Below are positions 42,392-49,610 of a stretch of DNA of 64,000 nt, piece by piece. The DNA is from Paracoccus albus (GTDB lineage: Bacteria; Pseudomonadota; Alphaproteobacteria; Rhodobacterales; Rhodobacteraceae): contig NZ_CP115775.1 of NCBI RefSeq assembly GCF_027913035.1, positions 2,108,001 to 2,172,000 on the forward strand. Direction: 5' to 3'. The stretch's first letter is position 1, and every line of letters starts with the position of its first letter. The notes beneath the pieces were generated by a model. That model saw only the letters and a program-made list of their open reading frames with translations. It ran no database searches and was not told the origin of the DNA. The position numbers and the translations under genes were made by a program.

Positions 42392-42880
42392 GTCTGCCTC
42401 ATCTCCTTTTATTCCTTGGCGCTGACGACCCGTCACCCAAGCCAACGCCTGCCTCATCCCACCCACACGCAGGTACATCTCTCCCGATCGCGGGCCTTAG
42501 AAAGGCTCGCGTCGTTCGACCGCATCCGGCGTGATTGGACCGCTTTGTTCACCACCATGGCGCGACTTGTCCAGCCGATTTGACTGTGGATAAGCGAGTC
42601 TTTGTTCTTGACATGTTCCGCCGTCCTCAAGCGCTGATCCTGTTAGCGGCAACCGGCATAATCAATTCCGCCGGTTGTGGTTTCGACGGCTTTCGACGGC
42701 ATTCAGACCGGCAGCGAATCACGCTGATTGGCCACGAAGCGTCGCAAACCCAGCAAAACATGGGGCGGCACAAGTCCGGCGTACTTACGCCACCTTCCGC
42801 CTCCCTGCCGGGCGCTTTGATGTGATTGTTCTTCTCCCCGTCAGCCCGCCGATCCGGACGGCTAAGAAGGAGGCAAGAGC
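42392..42880. other. Intergenic stretch with leader repeat, otherwise empty
   Basis: About 490 bases without a supported gene. It contains the second copy of the 24-bp leader repeat at 42788-42811 and a ribosome site AAGAAGGAGGC just before the HTH gene. Several short frames here do not resemble proteins. Confidence 0.5.
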
Positions 42881-43141
42881 ATGACACAACCCGTGAGTGC
42901 GGAACCGGCGATAGAACCGCGCTTGCTGCGCGGCTGGATCAGCCGCGACGATCTGGCCCAGGAGCTGGGACTGACCGTCGACACGCTGGGGCGCTCGGAG
43001 CGCCGTCGGAAGGGCCCGGCCTGCGTCCGCGCCGGTCGCAAGATCTTTTACCGGATGAGCGTGGTGCAGGACTGGCTGCAGTCGCAGGAAATGCCGCGTG
43101 TCGCCGAGACGAAGCCCAGCAAGACGCGGGGGCGGAAATGA
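42881..43141 (+). CDS. MerR/excisionase-like helix-turn-helix protein
   Basis: 86 residues with a single DNA-binding domain: WISRDDLAQELGLTVDTLGR followed by SERRRKGPACVRAGRKIFYR and VVQDWLQSQE, the pattern of AlpA/excisionase-type winged helices. AAGGAGG lies 9 nt before ATG 42881. First gene of a four-gene cassette with ATGA overlaps. May serve as directionality factor for the integrase or as transcriptional activator of the cassette. Confidence 0.75.
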   Translation: MTQPVSAEPAIEPRLLRGWISRDDLAQELGLTVDTLGRSERRRKGPACVRAGRKIFYRMSVVQDWLQSQEMPRVAETKPSKTRGRK

Positions 43142-43407
43142 ACGCCATGACCCCGATGCCCGCGTCCAACGTCGATTGCGACAGCACGGACGCCGCGCCC
43201 AGCACGCCGGACTGGCCTGCCCAACGCCTCGTCGAGGCCCGTGGCATCGTCGCCGATTTCGTTCACCACCCGGACAGCCTGATCATCCTCGCCTGCCGTG
43301 CCATCGCCGCGCACAGTAGCGACCCGCAAGAGCGCCGCGAGGCGCTGGCCCTCGCCGGTTTGCTGATCTGCGTGTCAAACCAGAAACCGAAAGGCGGTGA
43401 CGCATGA
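43138..43407 (+). CDS. Small hypothetical protein in the mobile cassette
   Basis: 89 residues, starting MNAMTPMPASNVDCDSTDAA, with a helical second half (WPAQRLVEARGIVADFVHHP; EALALAGLLICVSNQ). No family recognised. ATG overlaps the HTH stop and its TGA overlaps the next ATG, so it is translated as part of a tight operon. Possibly a structural or regulatory partner of the nuclease; no function assigned. Confidence 0.65.
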   Translation: MNAMTPMPASNVDCDSTDAAPSTPDWPAQRLVEARGIVADFVHHPDSLIILACRAIAAHSSDPQERREALALAGLLICVSNQKPKGGDA

Positions 43408-43802
43408 CCCGCCGCACCCCAGAGGCTGATATCCAGCGCGCCATCGTCCATACGCTGCGCATCGTCCTGCCCCGCGATGCCATCATCCACCATTCCGCCA
43501 ATGACGTCGGATCAGGCGGCAAGGCCGCACGCCAACGACAGGTGATCCTGACGGGCATGGGGGTCTTTCCGGGCTTTGCCGATCTGATCGTCCTGACCGG
43601 CGGTCAGGTGCTGTTTCTGGAGGTCAAAAGCCCCTCCGGCAGGCTGAGCCCGGCGCAGAAGGCGTTCCGCGACATGGTGAAGGCCCAGGGCTTCGGCTGG
43701 GCGCTGGTGCGCTCGATCGAGGACGCGCTGGACGCGCTCGCCGATCACGGCATCACGACGCGCGCCCAAGCTCTGAACCCGCGCCGGAGGGCCTGCGCAT
43801 GA
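43404..43802 (+). CDS. VRR-NUC domain nuclease
   Basis: 132-residue PD-(D/E)XK-type nuclease of the VRR-NUC family. TPEADIQRAIVHTLRIVLPR, then GMGVFPGFADLIVLTGGQVL and FLEVKSPSGRLSPAQKAFRD give the conserved Asp (FADLIV) and Glu-x-Lys (EVKS) active site, with Gln in AQKAF. Stand-alone VRR-NUC proteins are typical of phages and can cleave branched DNA. Overlaps both neighbours by four bases, linking it to the putative initiator downstream. Confidence 0.85.
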   Translation: MTRRTPEADIQRAIVHTLRIVLPRDAIIHHSANDVGSGGKAARQRQVILTGMGVFPGFADLIVLTGGQVLFLEVKSPSGRLSPAQKAFRDMVKAQGFGWALVRSIEDALDALADHGITTRAQALNPRRRACA

Positions 43803-45493
43803 GCCATTTCGCGACCAACTGGGCCATCCTGCAGCGCGGGTTGAAGCCCGCGACCAAGATCGTGCTCTGGCAACTCTGCGACCGTCACAACCCCGATTTC
43901 GGGTGCTTTCCGACGCAGGCACGGCTGGCCGCCGATTGCGAGATCAGCCGATCCGCCCTGAACGACCATCTGCGCAAGCTGGAAATCGCCGGACTGATCC
44001 GGCGCTGCGCAAGCGTCGACCCGGTGACGAAACGCCAGCAACCGACCCGCTACATTCTCGGTTTCGAGGAGGGGTTCGACGATCCCGAATCCGACCCGTC
44101 TCCGGAATCCGGACATGGCGATTTTCCCGGGTTTTCAGGTGATAAGCCTGACGGCGAAACACGCCGGATGTCGGCCAATGCAGCCAACCCGTGTCCGGAA
44201 TCTGCAAACGGAGCCGTGTCCGGATTTCGGGCAGAGCCGTGTCCGGAAAACGGCGATTTCCGTGTCCGGAATCCGGACACTAACCCTGTAAGAGAACCTT
44301 TAAGGGAACCAGTAAAGGAGGAGGAGGAGGACGCGCGAGCGCGCGATGATCGATTTGAGGAATTTTTTGGAAACCTGCTCGACGCCCTCGGTCTGGACAC
44401 CGATGCCGGGCTTCCCGGCTGGTGGCAGGGCTGGCCACCCCGGGAGCATGTCCGGCGCTGGATCACCGATCTCGGGCTGACCGAGGATCGGATCGTCGCC
44501 GTGGCCCGCGACAGTCGCAGCACCCATCCCAATCCGCCGGATGGGCCAAGAGCGCTGGACAGGGCGATGGAGCGGGCCGCGCGGACGGCCGACGCCACGA
44601 GGTCCGCTGACGGCGACAAGCGCCGCAAGCGTAGCGGCAAGTCTGCCGAAACGCCCCGCGCCAGCATCGACGAGATTGCGGCGTTTTACGCCGGGCTGGT
44701 GAACGGAGACGGCTACCTGCCCTCGAACGCCATCTCCAACACCGTGCGCAATGCCATGCTGGAACGCGGTCTGGTGACCGCCGAGCGGCTACGAGAACGG
44801 GGCGCCCGGTTCCCGAGCCGTAGTGCCACAAGCACCCGCACGAAACGCGCGCTGGGCGTTCAGCAGGTGCTGGAATGGGCCTTTCGGACCGAGAAGGCCC
44901 GGCTGGAACTGCCTGAACCGCCCGACTCCGAACGCGGCGAAGGTCTGGGCTTCGGCCTCGAATACGTGCTGATGCAACGTGCCGCGCTGGGCTGTCGTAT
45001 CGATGGTGGCCGGTACAAGCCCGATAGTTCCACGCACGAGGATGCCGAGGTCATCGCGGCCTGTGTCGCCGGCCTGCCGACGACCATTGGCGGTCTGCGC
45101 ATGGCGATCCGCATCGCAGAACTGGCCCGGGCCGGGATGACTCCCGACTGGATGCCGGGCGCCCTGCCGCGCTGCGTGCCGGTCGAGATGAAGCGCAACC
45201 AGCACGGCACCCGCTCGATCACCGTCGCGGTCGGCACAACCCGTGTGCTGTCGCGCGGCAAGTGGCGGACGGTGGAGTTGCGGGCCTGCCCGGTCACCTT
45301 CTCGCCGCATCCGGGCCAGATCGCCGCCGCGCATCGCCACTACGCGCAATGGTGGCTGGCGCTGGATTGGGTACGGGAAGGGCTGATCGCGGGCGGCATG
45401 CTGCGAAGCATCGAGGTGACCGGTGCCATGCCGAGACGGCAACCATGGGAGCACCCGACGGGCCGCGAACAGATCGGTAACAAAACAGTTTGA
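43799..45493 (+). CDS. Helix-turn-helix replication-initiator-like protein
   Basis: 564 residues. The N-terminal winged helix is QRGLKPATKIVLWQLCDRHN with TQARLAADCEISRSALNDHL and KLEIAGLIRRC (residues 12-62), as in phage/plasmid replication initiators. A low-complexity linker (about 95-185) is rich in short PES/CPE repeats, encoded by iteron-like DNA repeats, and ends in an acidic EEEED stretch. The large C-terminal region contains WWQGWPPREHVRRWITDLGL and FSPHPGQIAAAHRHYAQWWL; I do not recognise a catalytic motif there. Last of the overlapping cassette. Initiator role is inferred. Confidence 0.6.
   Translation: MSHFATNWAILQRGLKPATKIVLWQLCDRHNPDFGCFPTQARLAADCEISRSALNDHLRKLEIAGLIRRCASVDPVTKRQQPTRYILGFEEGFDDPESDPSPESGHGDFPGFSGDKPDGETRRMSANAANPCPESANGAVSGFRAEPCPENGDFRVRNPDTNPVREPLREPVKEEEEDARARDDRFEEFFGNLLDALGLDTDAGLPGWWQGWPPREHVRRWITDLGLTEDRIVAVARDSRSTHPNPPDGPRALDRAMERAARTADATRSADGDKRRKRSGKSAETPRASIDEIAAFYAGLVNGDGYLPSNAISNTVRNAMLERGLVTAERLRERGARFPSRSATSTRTKRALGVQQVLEWAFRTEKARLELPEPPDSERGEGLGFGLEYVLMQRAALGCRIDGGRYKPDSSTHEDAEVIAACVAGLPTTIGGLRMAIRIAELARAGMTPDWMPGALPRCVPVEMKRNQHGTRSITVAVGTTRVLSRGKWRTVELRACPVTFSPHPGQIAAAHRHYAQWWLALDWVREGLIAGGMLRSIEVTGAMPRRQPWEHPTGREQIGNKTV
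44101..44280 (+). repeat. Iteron-like GTGTCCGGA repeats
   Basis: The 9-mer GTGTCCGGA occurs at 44191-44199, 44216-44224, 44239-44247 and 44262-44270, i.e. every 23-25 bases. The last copy is half of a perfect palindrome GTGTCCGGAATCCGGACAC (44262-44280). A related TCCGGAATCCGGA starts at 44101. Downstream (44280-44335) the sequence turns AT-richer. Resembles iterons embedded in an initiator gene, but could be a protein-level repeat. Confidence 0.6.
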
Positions 45494-46181
45494 CATTCGT
45501 GCCCCTGTTGACTCATAACCCAAGCATCGAAGACGAGCGCCCGGAGAACATACCCGCTCAGGCGCTCTCCCGATCAAACTCTTCAGCGCTACCCCCCTGC
45601 CTTGGTTCCTCCCCGGCGCTGTCCGTATTCGGGGGGGCGCAGCGCGGAAGTTTGCCAGCGTCAGGCGTTTTCACCGGGGAGTCCACCCGGAATCCACCTG
45701 GGCCACCGGAGCGCTGTTTCGATCAATAAAACAAGGCTTTAAGCGCCGCCGCAGGGTGGATTCCTGAGGAATCCAGGAAGCCGCCTGCGGGAAGCCAGGG
45801 CGTGGCCAGAAGCCACCCTGCGAAGCCAGTTTTGACGCCCCGGTCGGCCCCGGCAAGGCCGAGGAGGCCGGGCGCGCATCACACCTGCCCTGCTTCCTTG
45901 TCCAGCAGCCCCTCCAGCTGGTGGTCAATTATGTCGACAGTTCGGTCCCGGTCCTCGCCAGGATGGCTGCCAAACGAAGGACGGGCTATCGGGCGCTTGG
46001 ATATGTGATGGAATAGCCCCACGGAATTGACAGTGTCCGACACTGGCGGGGAATTGGGGGCGGCGGCACCTATCGGGATCGACCGGACCAGGAAACCGGC
46101 AGCGGCACATCCTTGTTCGCCTATTGAAACACGCTGATATGTGCATTATCTTACCAGCGTCTTACTTTGGGAGTCCAACCG
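45494..46181. other. Long intergenic region with a palindrome and a vapB operator candidate
   Basis: Nearly 690 bases with no supported coding frame. A 15-bp palindrome CAGTGTCCGACACTG is at 46031-46045 and shares GTGTCCG with the repeats at 44191-44270. An inverted repeat ACGCTG (46131-46136) / CAGCGT (46155-46160) sits in front of vapB, placed like a toxin-antitoxin operator. The remainder (45494-46020) shows nothing I can name. Confidence 0.45.
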
Positions 46182-46457
46182 ATGGCTCAGCCCGACACCC
46201 TGATCACGACCGTATCGACCAAGGGACAGGTCATCCTGCCCAAGGCAATCCGCACGCATCGGAAATGGGATGCCGGCACGCGGCTGATCGTCGAGGAGAC
46301 CCCGGAGGGTGTCCTGCTGAAACGCGCACCCGCATTCGCACCAACCCGGTCAGAAAATGTCTTCGGCATGCTGCCCTACGCGGGCAAGCCGAAATCGGTC
46401 GAGGAGATGGAGGCCGGGGTTCTGGCCGAGGCCCGTCGGCACCATGATCGCGATTGA
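46182..46457 (+). CDS. vapB: AbrB/MazE-type antitoxin VapB
   Basis: 91-residue SpoVT/AbrB swapped-hairpin DNA-binding protein: LITTVSTKGQVILPKAIRTH followed by WDAGTRLIVEETPEGVLLKR (residues 6-50), the classic TKGQVxxP motif. The C-terminal tail (SVEEMEAGVLAEARRHHDRD) would bind and neutralise the toxin. ATG 46182 has GGGAG upstream; an earlier ATG at 46167 is possible. Overlaps the toxin gene by 14 bases. An inverted repeat upstream is likely its autoregulatory operator. Confidence 0.88.
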   Translation: MAQPDTLITTVSTKGQVILPKAIRTHRKWDAGTRLIVEETPEGVLLKRAPAFAPTRSENVFGMLPYAGKPKSVEEMEAGVLAEARRHHDRD

Positions 46458-46833
46458 TACCAATATCGTCGTCAGATACCTGACCGGCGATCACCCCGAG
46501 CAATCTAAACGCGCGCGCGAGATCGTCGACGGGCAGTCCGTATTCGTCCCTGTCACGGTGGTGCTTGAAACCGAGTGGGTGCTGCGCAGCGCCTATGGCT
46601 ACAATCCGGCGGATGTCGTACGGGCCATTCGGGCGTTCGGCGGTCTGCCGGAAGTGACCATTCAGGATGAGGCCACAGTATCGGCGGCGTTCGATCTGAC
46701 CGAGCGCGGCATGGACTTCGCCGATGCGCTGCATCTTGGCCTCGCAGAGGCACAGGATGCGCTTCTGACCTTTGACCGCAAATTCGTGAAAGCGGCGACG
46801 TCAGCCGGGATCAGCTTCGTCAAAGAGGCGTGA
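46444..46833 (+). CDS. vapC: PIN-domain ribonuclease toxin VapC
   Basis: 129-residue PIN-domain RNase. Acidic active-site residues: Asp in IAIDTNIVVRYLTGD, Glu in VVLETEWVLRSAYG, Asp in MDFADALHLGLAEA and the final DRKFVK. Expected to cleave RNA (tRNA or rRNA in characterised VapCs) unless bound by VapB. Start ATG 46444 overlaps the antitoxin gene; the longer frame from 46357 is a shadow. Complete and apparently functional. Confidence 0.9.
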   Translation: MIAIDTNIVVRYLTGDHPEQSKRAREIVDGQSVFVPVTVVLETEWVLRSAYGYNPADVVRAIRAFGGLPEVTIQDEATVSAAFDLTERGMDFADALHLGLAEAQDALLTFDRKFVKAATSAGISFVKEA

Positions 46834-46839
46834 GGCCAC

Positions 46840-47037
46840 ATGGACCTCACCTTTGCGCCGCGCCAGATTGAGTTCTGGCCGATCGAGCGGCTGCGCCCCT
46901 ATGCCCGAAACGCCAAGATGCATGGGCCCGATCAGGTCGCCCGGACTGCCGCCAGCATGTCCCGCTTCGGCTGGACCGTGCCCTGCATGGTCGGCGACGA
47001 TGGGGGTCTGGAAGGACCGCCAGATGAGGGTACCTAG
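46840..47037 (+). pseudogene. N-terminal fragment of a ParB-domain DNA methylase/phage protein
   Basis: MDLTFAPRQIEFWPIERLRP, YARNAKMHGPDQVARTAASM and FGWTVPCMVGDDG match the ParB-like N-terminal domain that begins many prophage DNA modification methylases. After about residue 54 it breaks (GLEGPPDEGT, stop). The GHGR nuclease motif and methylase part are gone, so it is truncated at about 47008. Confidence 0.65.
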
Positions 47038-47053
47038 CGACATCCAGTCTCAA

Positions 47054-47070
47054 TTGGCATATATTGCCAA
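47054..47070. promoter_or_regulatory. Palindrome upstream of parD, putative autoregulatory operator
   Basis: TTGGCATATATTGCCAA (47054-47070), perfect 6-bp arms around a 5-nt centre, lies 18 bases before the parD start, where ParD-ParE complexes usually repress. Confidence 0.6.
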
Positions 47071-47088
47071 TACAATGCGGAGATACAC

Positions 47089-47346
47089 ATGGCCACGCGA
47101 AATGTCGTTCTGACCGATGCCCAATCCGAACTGGTCGACCGGCTGGTCGCCTCCGGGCGCTATCAGAACGCTTCCGAAGCGCTGCGGGCTGGACTGCGGC
47201 TACTGGAGCGCAATGAAGCCGAGTTTGAAGATTTTCGTCCCCGGCTCGTGGAAGGCCTGGAGCAGGCCCGCCGGGGCGATCTGGTACCGGGCAGCTGCGA
47301 GGACGCCATCCGTCGTGCCTTTGCGACTACGCGCGCGAAGTTCTGA
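47089..47346 (+). CDS. parD: ParD-like antitoxin
   Basis: 85-residue CopG/ParD antitoxin: ribbon-helix-helix MATRNVVLTDAQSELVDRLV then ASGRYQNASEALRAGLRLLE (residues 1-41), and a flexible toxin-binding tail EFEDFRPRLVEGLEQARRGD. The stop overlaps the start of the toxin frame (TGATG). Because parE is truncated by an insertion, this antitoxin is now an orphan here, though it may still regulate or neutralise homologous toxins. Confidence 0.85.
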   Translation: MATRNVVLTDAQSELVDRLVASGRYQNASEALRAGLRLLERNEAEFEDFRPRLVEGLEQARRGDLVPGSCEDAIRRAFATTRAKF

Positions 47347-47486
47347 TGCCGAAACCCTGGCGTCTGACGCGGGCTGCGGAAGCTTCGCTGATAGACATTG
47401 CCGGATGGACAATCGACACCTTTGGACCGCGACAGGCCACCGCCTATGAGGTCTTGACCTGCTCCCCATGGAGTCCGCGTTTATAA
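47346..47486 (+). pseudogene. ParE toxin truncated by IS3 insertion
   Basis: KPWRLTRAAEASLIDIAGWT and DTFGPRQATAYE are the N-terminal ParE/RelE-fold strand-helix segment. After codon 36 the frame enters the insertion element at 47455 and ends in 46 codons. Roughly two thirds of the toxin is lost, and its remainder is not found beyond the element. Confidence 0.8.
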
Positions 47487-47487
47487 G

Positions 47488-48303
47488 TTAGCTCTGTTCA
47501 GGTTTGGGTCCTCTTCTGACCGTTGGTGATACTTCCGCCGGGTTGAGCCCGTCGAGGCTCGAATGCGGGCGGTGATGGTTGTAGTCGTCGCGCCATGCCG
47601 CAATCATGCGGCAGGCATGGCGCAGAGATGGGAACAGGTGTTCGTTCAGGCACTCCTCGCGCATCCGGCCGTTGAAGCTTTCGACCAGGCCGTTTTGCAT
47701 GGGTTTTCCGGGTGCGATATAATGCCAATCGGCCTTGCGGTCCTCCTGCCATTTCAGCATCGCGTTGCTGGTCAGTTCCGTGCCGTTGTCGCTGACCACC
47801 ATACAGGGATATCCGCGCATCTGTGCGATCCGGTCCAGTTCGCGGGCGACACGCGCACCGCCGATGGACGTATCCACCACGGCGGCCAGGCATTCCCGGC
47901 TGAAGTCGTCGATCACGTTCAGCACCCTGAACCGGCGCCCGTCTCCCAATGCGTCAGACATGAAGTCCAGTGACCACCGCTGGTTCGGCCCTTGCGGGAT
48001 CGCCATGGGCATTCTGGTGCCCACGGCGCGCTTGCGTCCGCCGCATTTATGGACGGTTAAGCCCTCTTCACGGTAGAGCCGGTAAAGCTTCTTACAGTTC
48101 ACTGCCCAGCCTTCCCGCTTCAGCAGGATGTGCAGGCGGCGATAGCCGAAGCGCCGCCGCTCGGACGCCAGTTCCTTCATCCTGACCCGTAGCTCGCTGT
48201 CCGCCGGACGCTTCGGCTCACGCCGATAAACGCGCGGATCGATCCCGACCAGGGCACAGGCCCGACGCTGATTGTAACCCTCGGTTTGCATTGCCCAGTC
48301 CAC
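47488..48303 (-). CDS. IS3-family transposase OrfB (DDE catalytic domain)
   Basis: 271 residues as counted from its own first Met, normally made as an OrfAB fusion. [20 protein letters not shown] is the conserved pre-catalytic region. The catalytic triad is Asp in [10 protein letters not shown], Asp in [10 protein letters not shown] and Glu in [18 protein letters not shown]-terminal [17 protein letters not shown] is also canonical. Intact. Together with OrfA it catalyses cut-out/paste-in transposition via a circular intermediate in this family. Confidence 0.93.
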   Translation of the reverse strand: MDWAMQTEGYNQRRACALVGIDPRVYRREPKRPADSELRVRMKELASERRRFGYRRLHILLKREGWAVNCKKLYRLYREEGLTVHKCGGRKRAVGTRMPMAIPQGPNQRWSLDFMSDALGDGRRFRVLNVIDDFSRECLAAVVDTSIGGARVARELDRIAQMRGYPCMVVSDNGTELTSNAMLKWQEDRKADWHYIAPGKPMQNGLVESFNGRMREECLNEHLFPSLRHACRMIAAWRDDYNHHRPHSSLDGLNPAEVSPTVRRGPKPEQS

Positions 48304-48326
48304 GGCATTCCTCCTTGAACCAGGCT

Positions 48327-48593
48327 TCAGAAGTTTTTTCCAAGCATCTCTTTCAGCGTCGCGACATCAAGCATCTGTTCAGCCAGCACCTTCTTGAGCT
48401 TTGCGTTCTCAGCTTCCAGAGCCTTCAGACGCCGTGCCTCGGACACCTCCATACCGCCGTATTTCGACCGCCACTTATAGAAAGTCGCGTCGCTTATGCC
48501 GTGCTTGCGGCATAAACCAGCAGCCGTTGCGCCCGCTTGATGCTCCTTCAGAATACCAATGATCTGCTCTTCGCTGAAACGGAGTCTCTTCAT
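48327..48593 (-). CDS. IS3-family transposase OrfA
   Basis: 88-residue HTH protein: [40 protein letters not shown], and a leucine-zipper-like tail with [20 protein letters not shown]. Near its end, AAAAAAC (minus strand, 48339-48333) is a typical slippery site for -1 frameshifting, which would produce the OrfAB transposase. Ends LGKNF. Confidence 0.9.
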   Translation of the reverse strand: MKRLRFSEEQIIGILKEHQAGATAAGLCRKHGISDATFYKWRSKYGGMEVSEARRLKALEAENAKLKKVLAEQMLDVATLKEMLGKNF

Positions 48594-48796
48594 CGTCTGT
48601 CTCCTCAGTTGGAGAACAGGCTAACCGTAATTCGAGGACACTTCAGGGGAGCAGGTCAGAAGCCATCTTTAACGAATAGTCCTCTATCAGACCCAAGGCC
48701 ATCCTGCGCGACGCACAGGATGTAGCTGTTGGGCGTCGAACGATAAACCGATGATGCCGTCCCCCTGACAGCTTGGAAACCCGGTGGCCGGAATGA

Positions 48797-49331
48797 TCAT
48801 AGGGCAAGACAAGTCTTGTAGATCCGACCCCGCGCCGGTTTTTTCTCGGAGATCACCCGCAGACCAAGCTTCTTTTTCAGCAATCCGGAGATCGTGCCAC
48901 GAATGGAGTGCGGCCGCCACTCCAGTTTCTCGGCGATCTCGACGATGGTCGCGCCTTCAGGCGCCTGCAGCATAGCGATCAGCTGCGCCTGTTTCGTCCC
49001 GGGACGCTGGGCGGCGGCGATGGACTCGGGCTTGGCGTCCCGCAATCCGGCCATGCCCTTGACCAACACCGGATCCATGCCGATGGCATCAAGCCCGGCA
49101 TCGGTGGCGATCAGCGCCGTGCCGCGCCCATCGCCGGTTTCACGCCAGAGCTGTTCATTGCGCCGGAGGTTGGCCGCGACCTCCTCGATGAAGCCACGCT
49201 TGAGCATCCGCCCGATGGCTATCTTCGCCGCCGCGCCATGCAGCCCCTTTCGGCAGCGGAAGGGCGAGATTGCCCGGCCGGGCACTGGCGCGGGTCAGGA
49301 TCAGGGTTTGGGTGTCGGTGAGTTTCGGCAT
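48797..49331 (-). pseudogene. DUF3489 gene with a one-base frameshift
   Basis: ATG 49331 begins MPKLTDTQTLILTRASARPG and LALPLPKG in one frame. An extra G in the GGGG run at 49244-49247 (plus strand CCCC) moves the rest, LHGAAAKIAIGRMLKRGFIE, to the next frame, which runs on through TKQAQLIAMLQAPEGATIVE and KLEWRPHSIRGTISGLLKKK to 48797. This is the DUF3489 winged-helix-like domain common on islands and prophages of these bacteria. Homopolymer location makes a sequencing error possible. No clear ribosome site issue. Confidence 0.75.
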
Positions 49332-49610
49332 CGGGGACCTCTTCGCATGAACGACTATCGCCACGATGAATGCTCAGACGAGAGGCTAAGTGTATAGAGC
49401 TACACGCGAAACTTTAATCCCATGGCTTCCACCAGCTTCGGTTTAGAAGTTACCAATCCAAACGGCCATGGCGAGCATGTTTAGGTCAACATCCAATAAC
49501 CACGTCAGGATCATTGCAGACTATGCGCGAGGGAGCCAACGGCTGATCATATTTCACGACCTCTGAAGCCGTAAACATGTTGACCTCGGGCACAGAGGGT
49601 TAGGACGAAT
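49332..49610. other. Intergenic boundary between mobile region and sulP operon end
   Basis: About 280 bases with nothing recognised on either strand. It marks the right edge of the integrative-element debris and the 3' end of the hpa-sulfatase-SulP operon. Confidence 0.4.

Larger units (their letters stand above)
47455..48658 (-). mobile_element. IS3-family insertion sequence, 1204 bp
   Basis: Terminal inverted repeats TGACCTGCTCCCC at 47455-47467 and its complement at 48646-48658 enclose orfA and orfB. Target duplication is not visible (flanks GAGGTCT and GAAGCCA), so the right flank may have been rearranged. Inserted into parE. The open frames are intact, so the copy may be mobile. Confidence 0.9.

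Noticed and set aside
44101..44280. CRISPR array
   Set aside because: Repeats are only 9 bp, lie within a coding frame and lack uniform repeat-spacer architecture; no cas genes in the window.
45671..45928. Small minus-strand frame in the 45.5-46.2 kb gap
   Set aside because: Low-complexity Arg/Pro/Ser composition, no ribosome site or homologous pattern.
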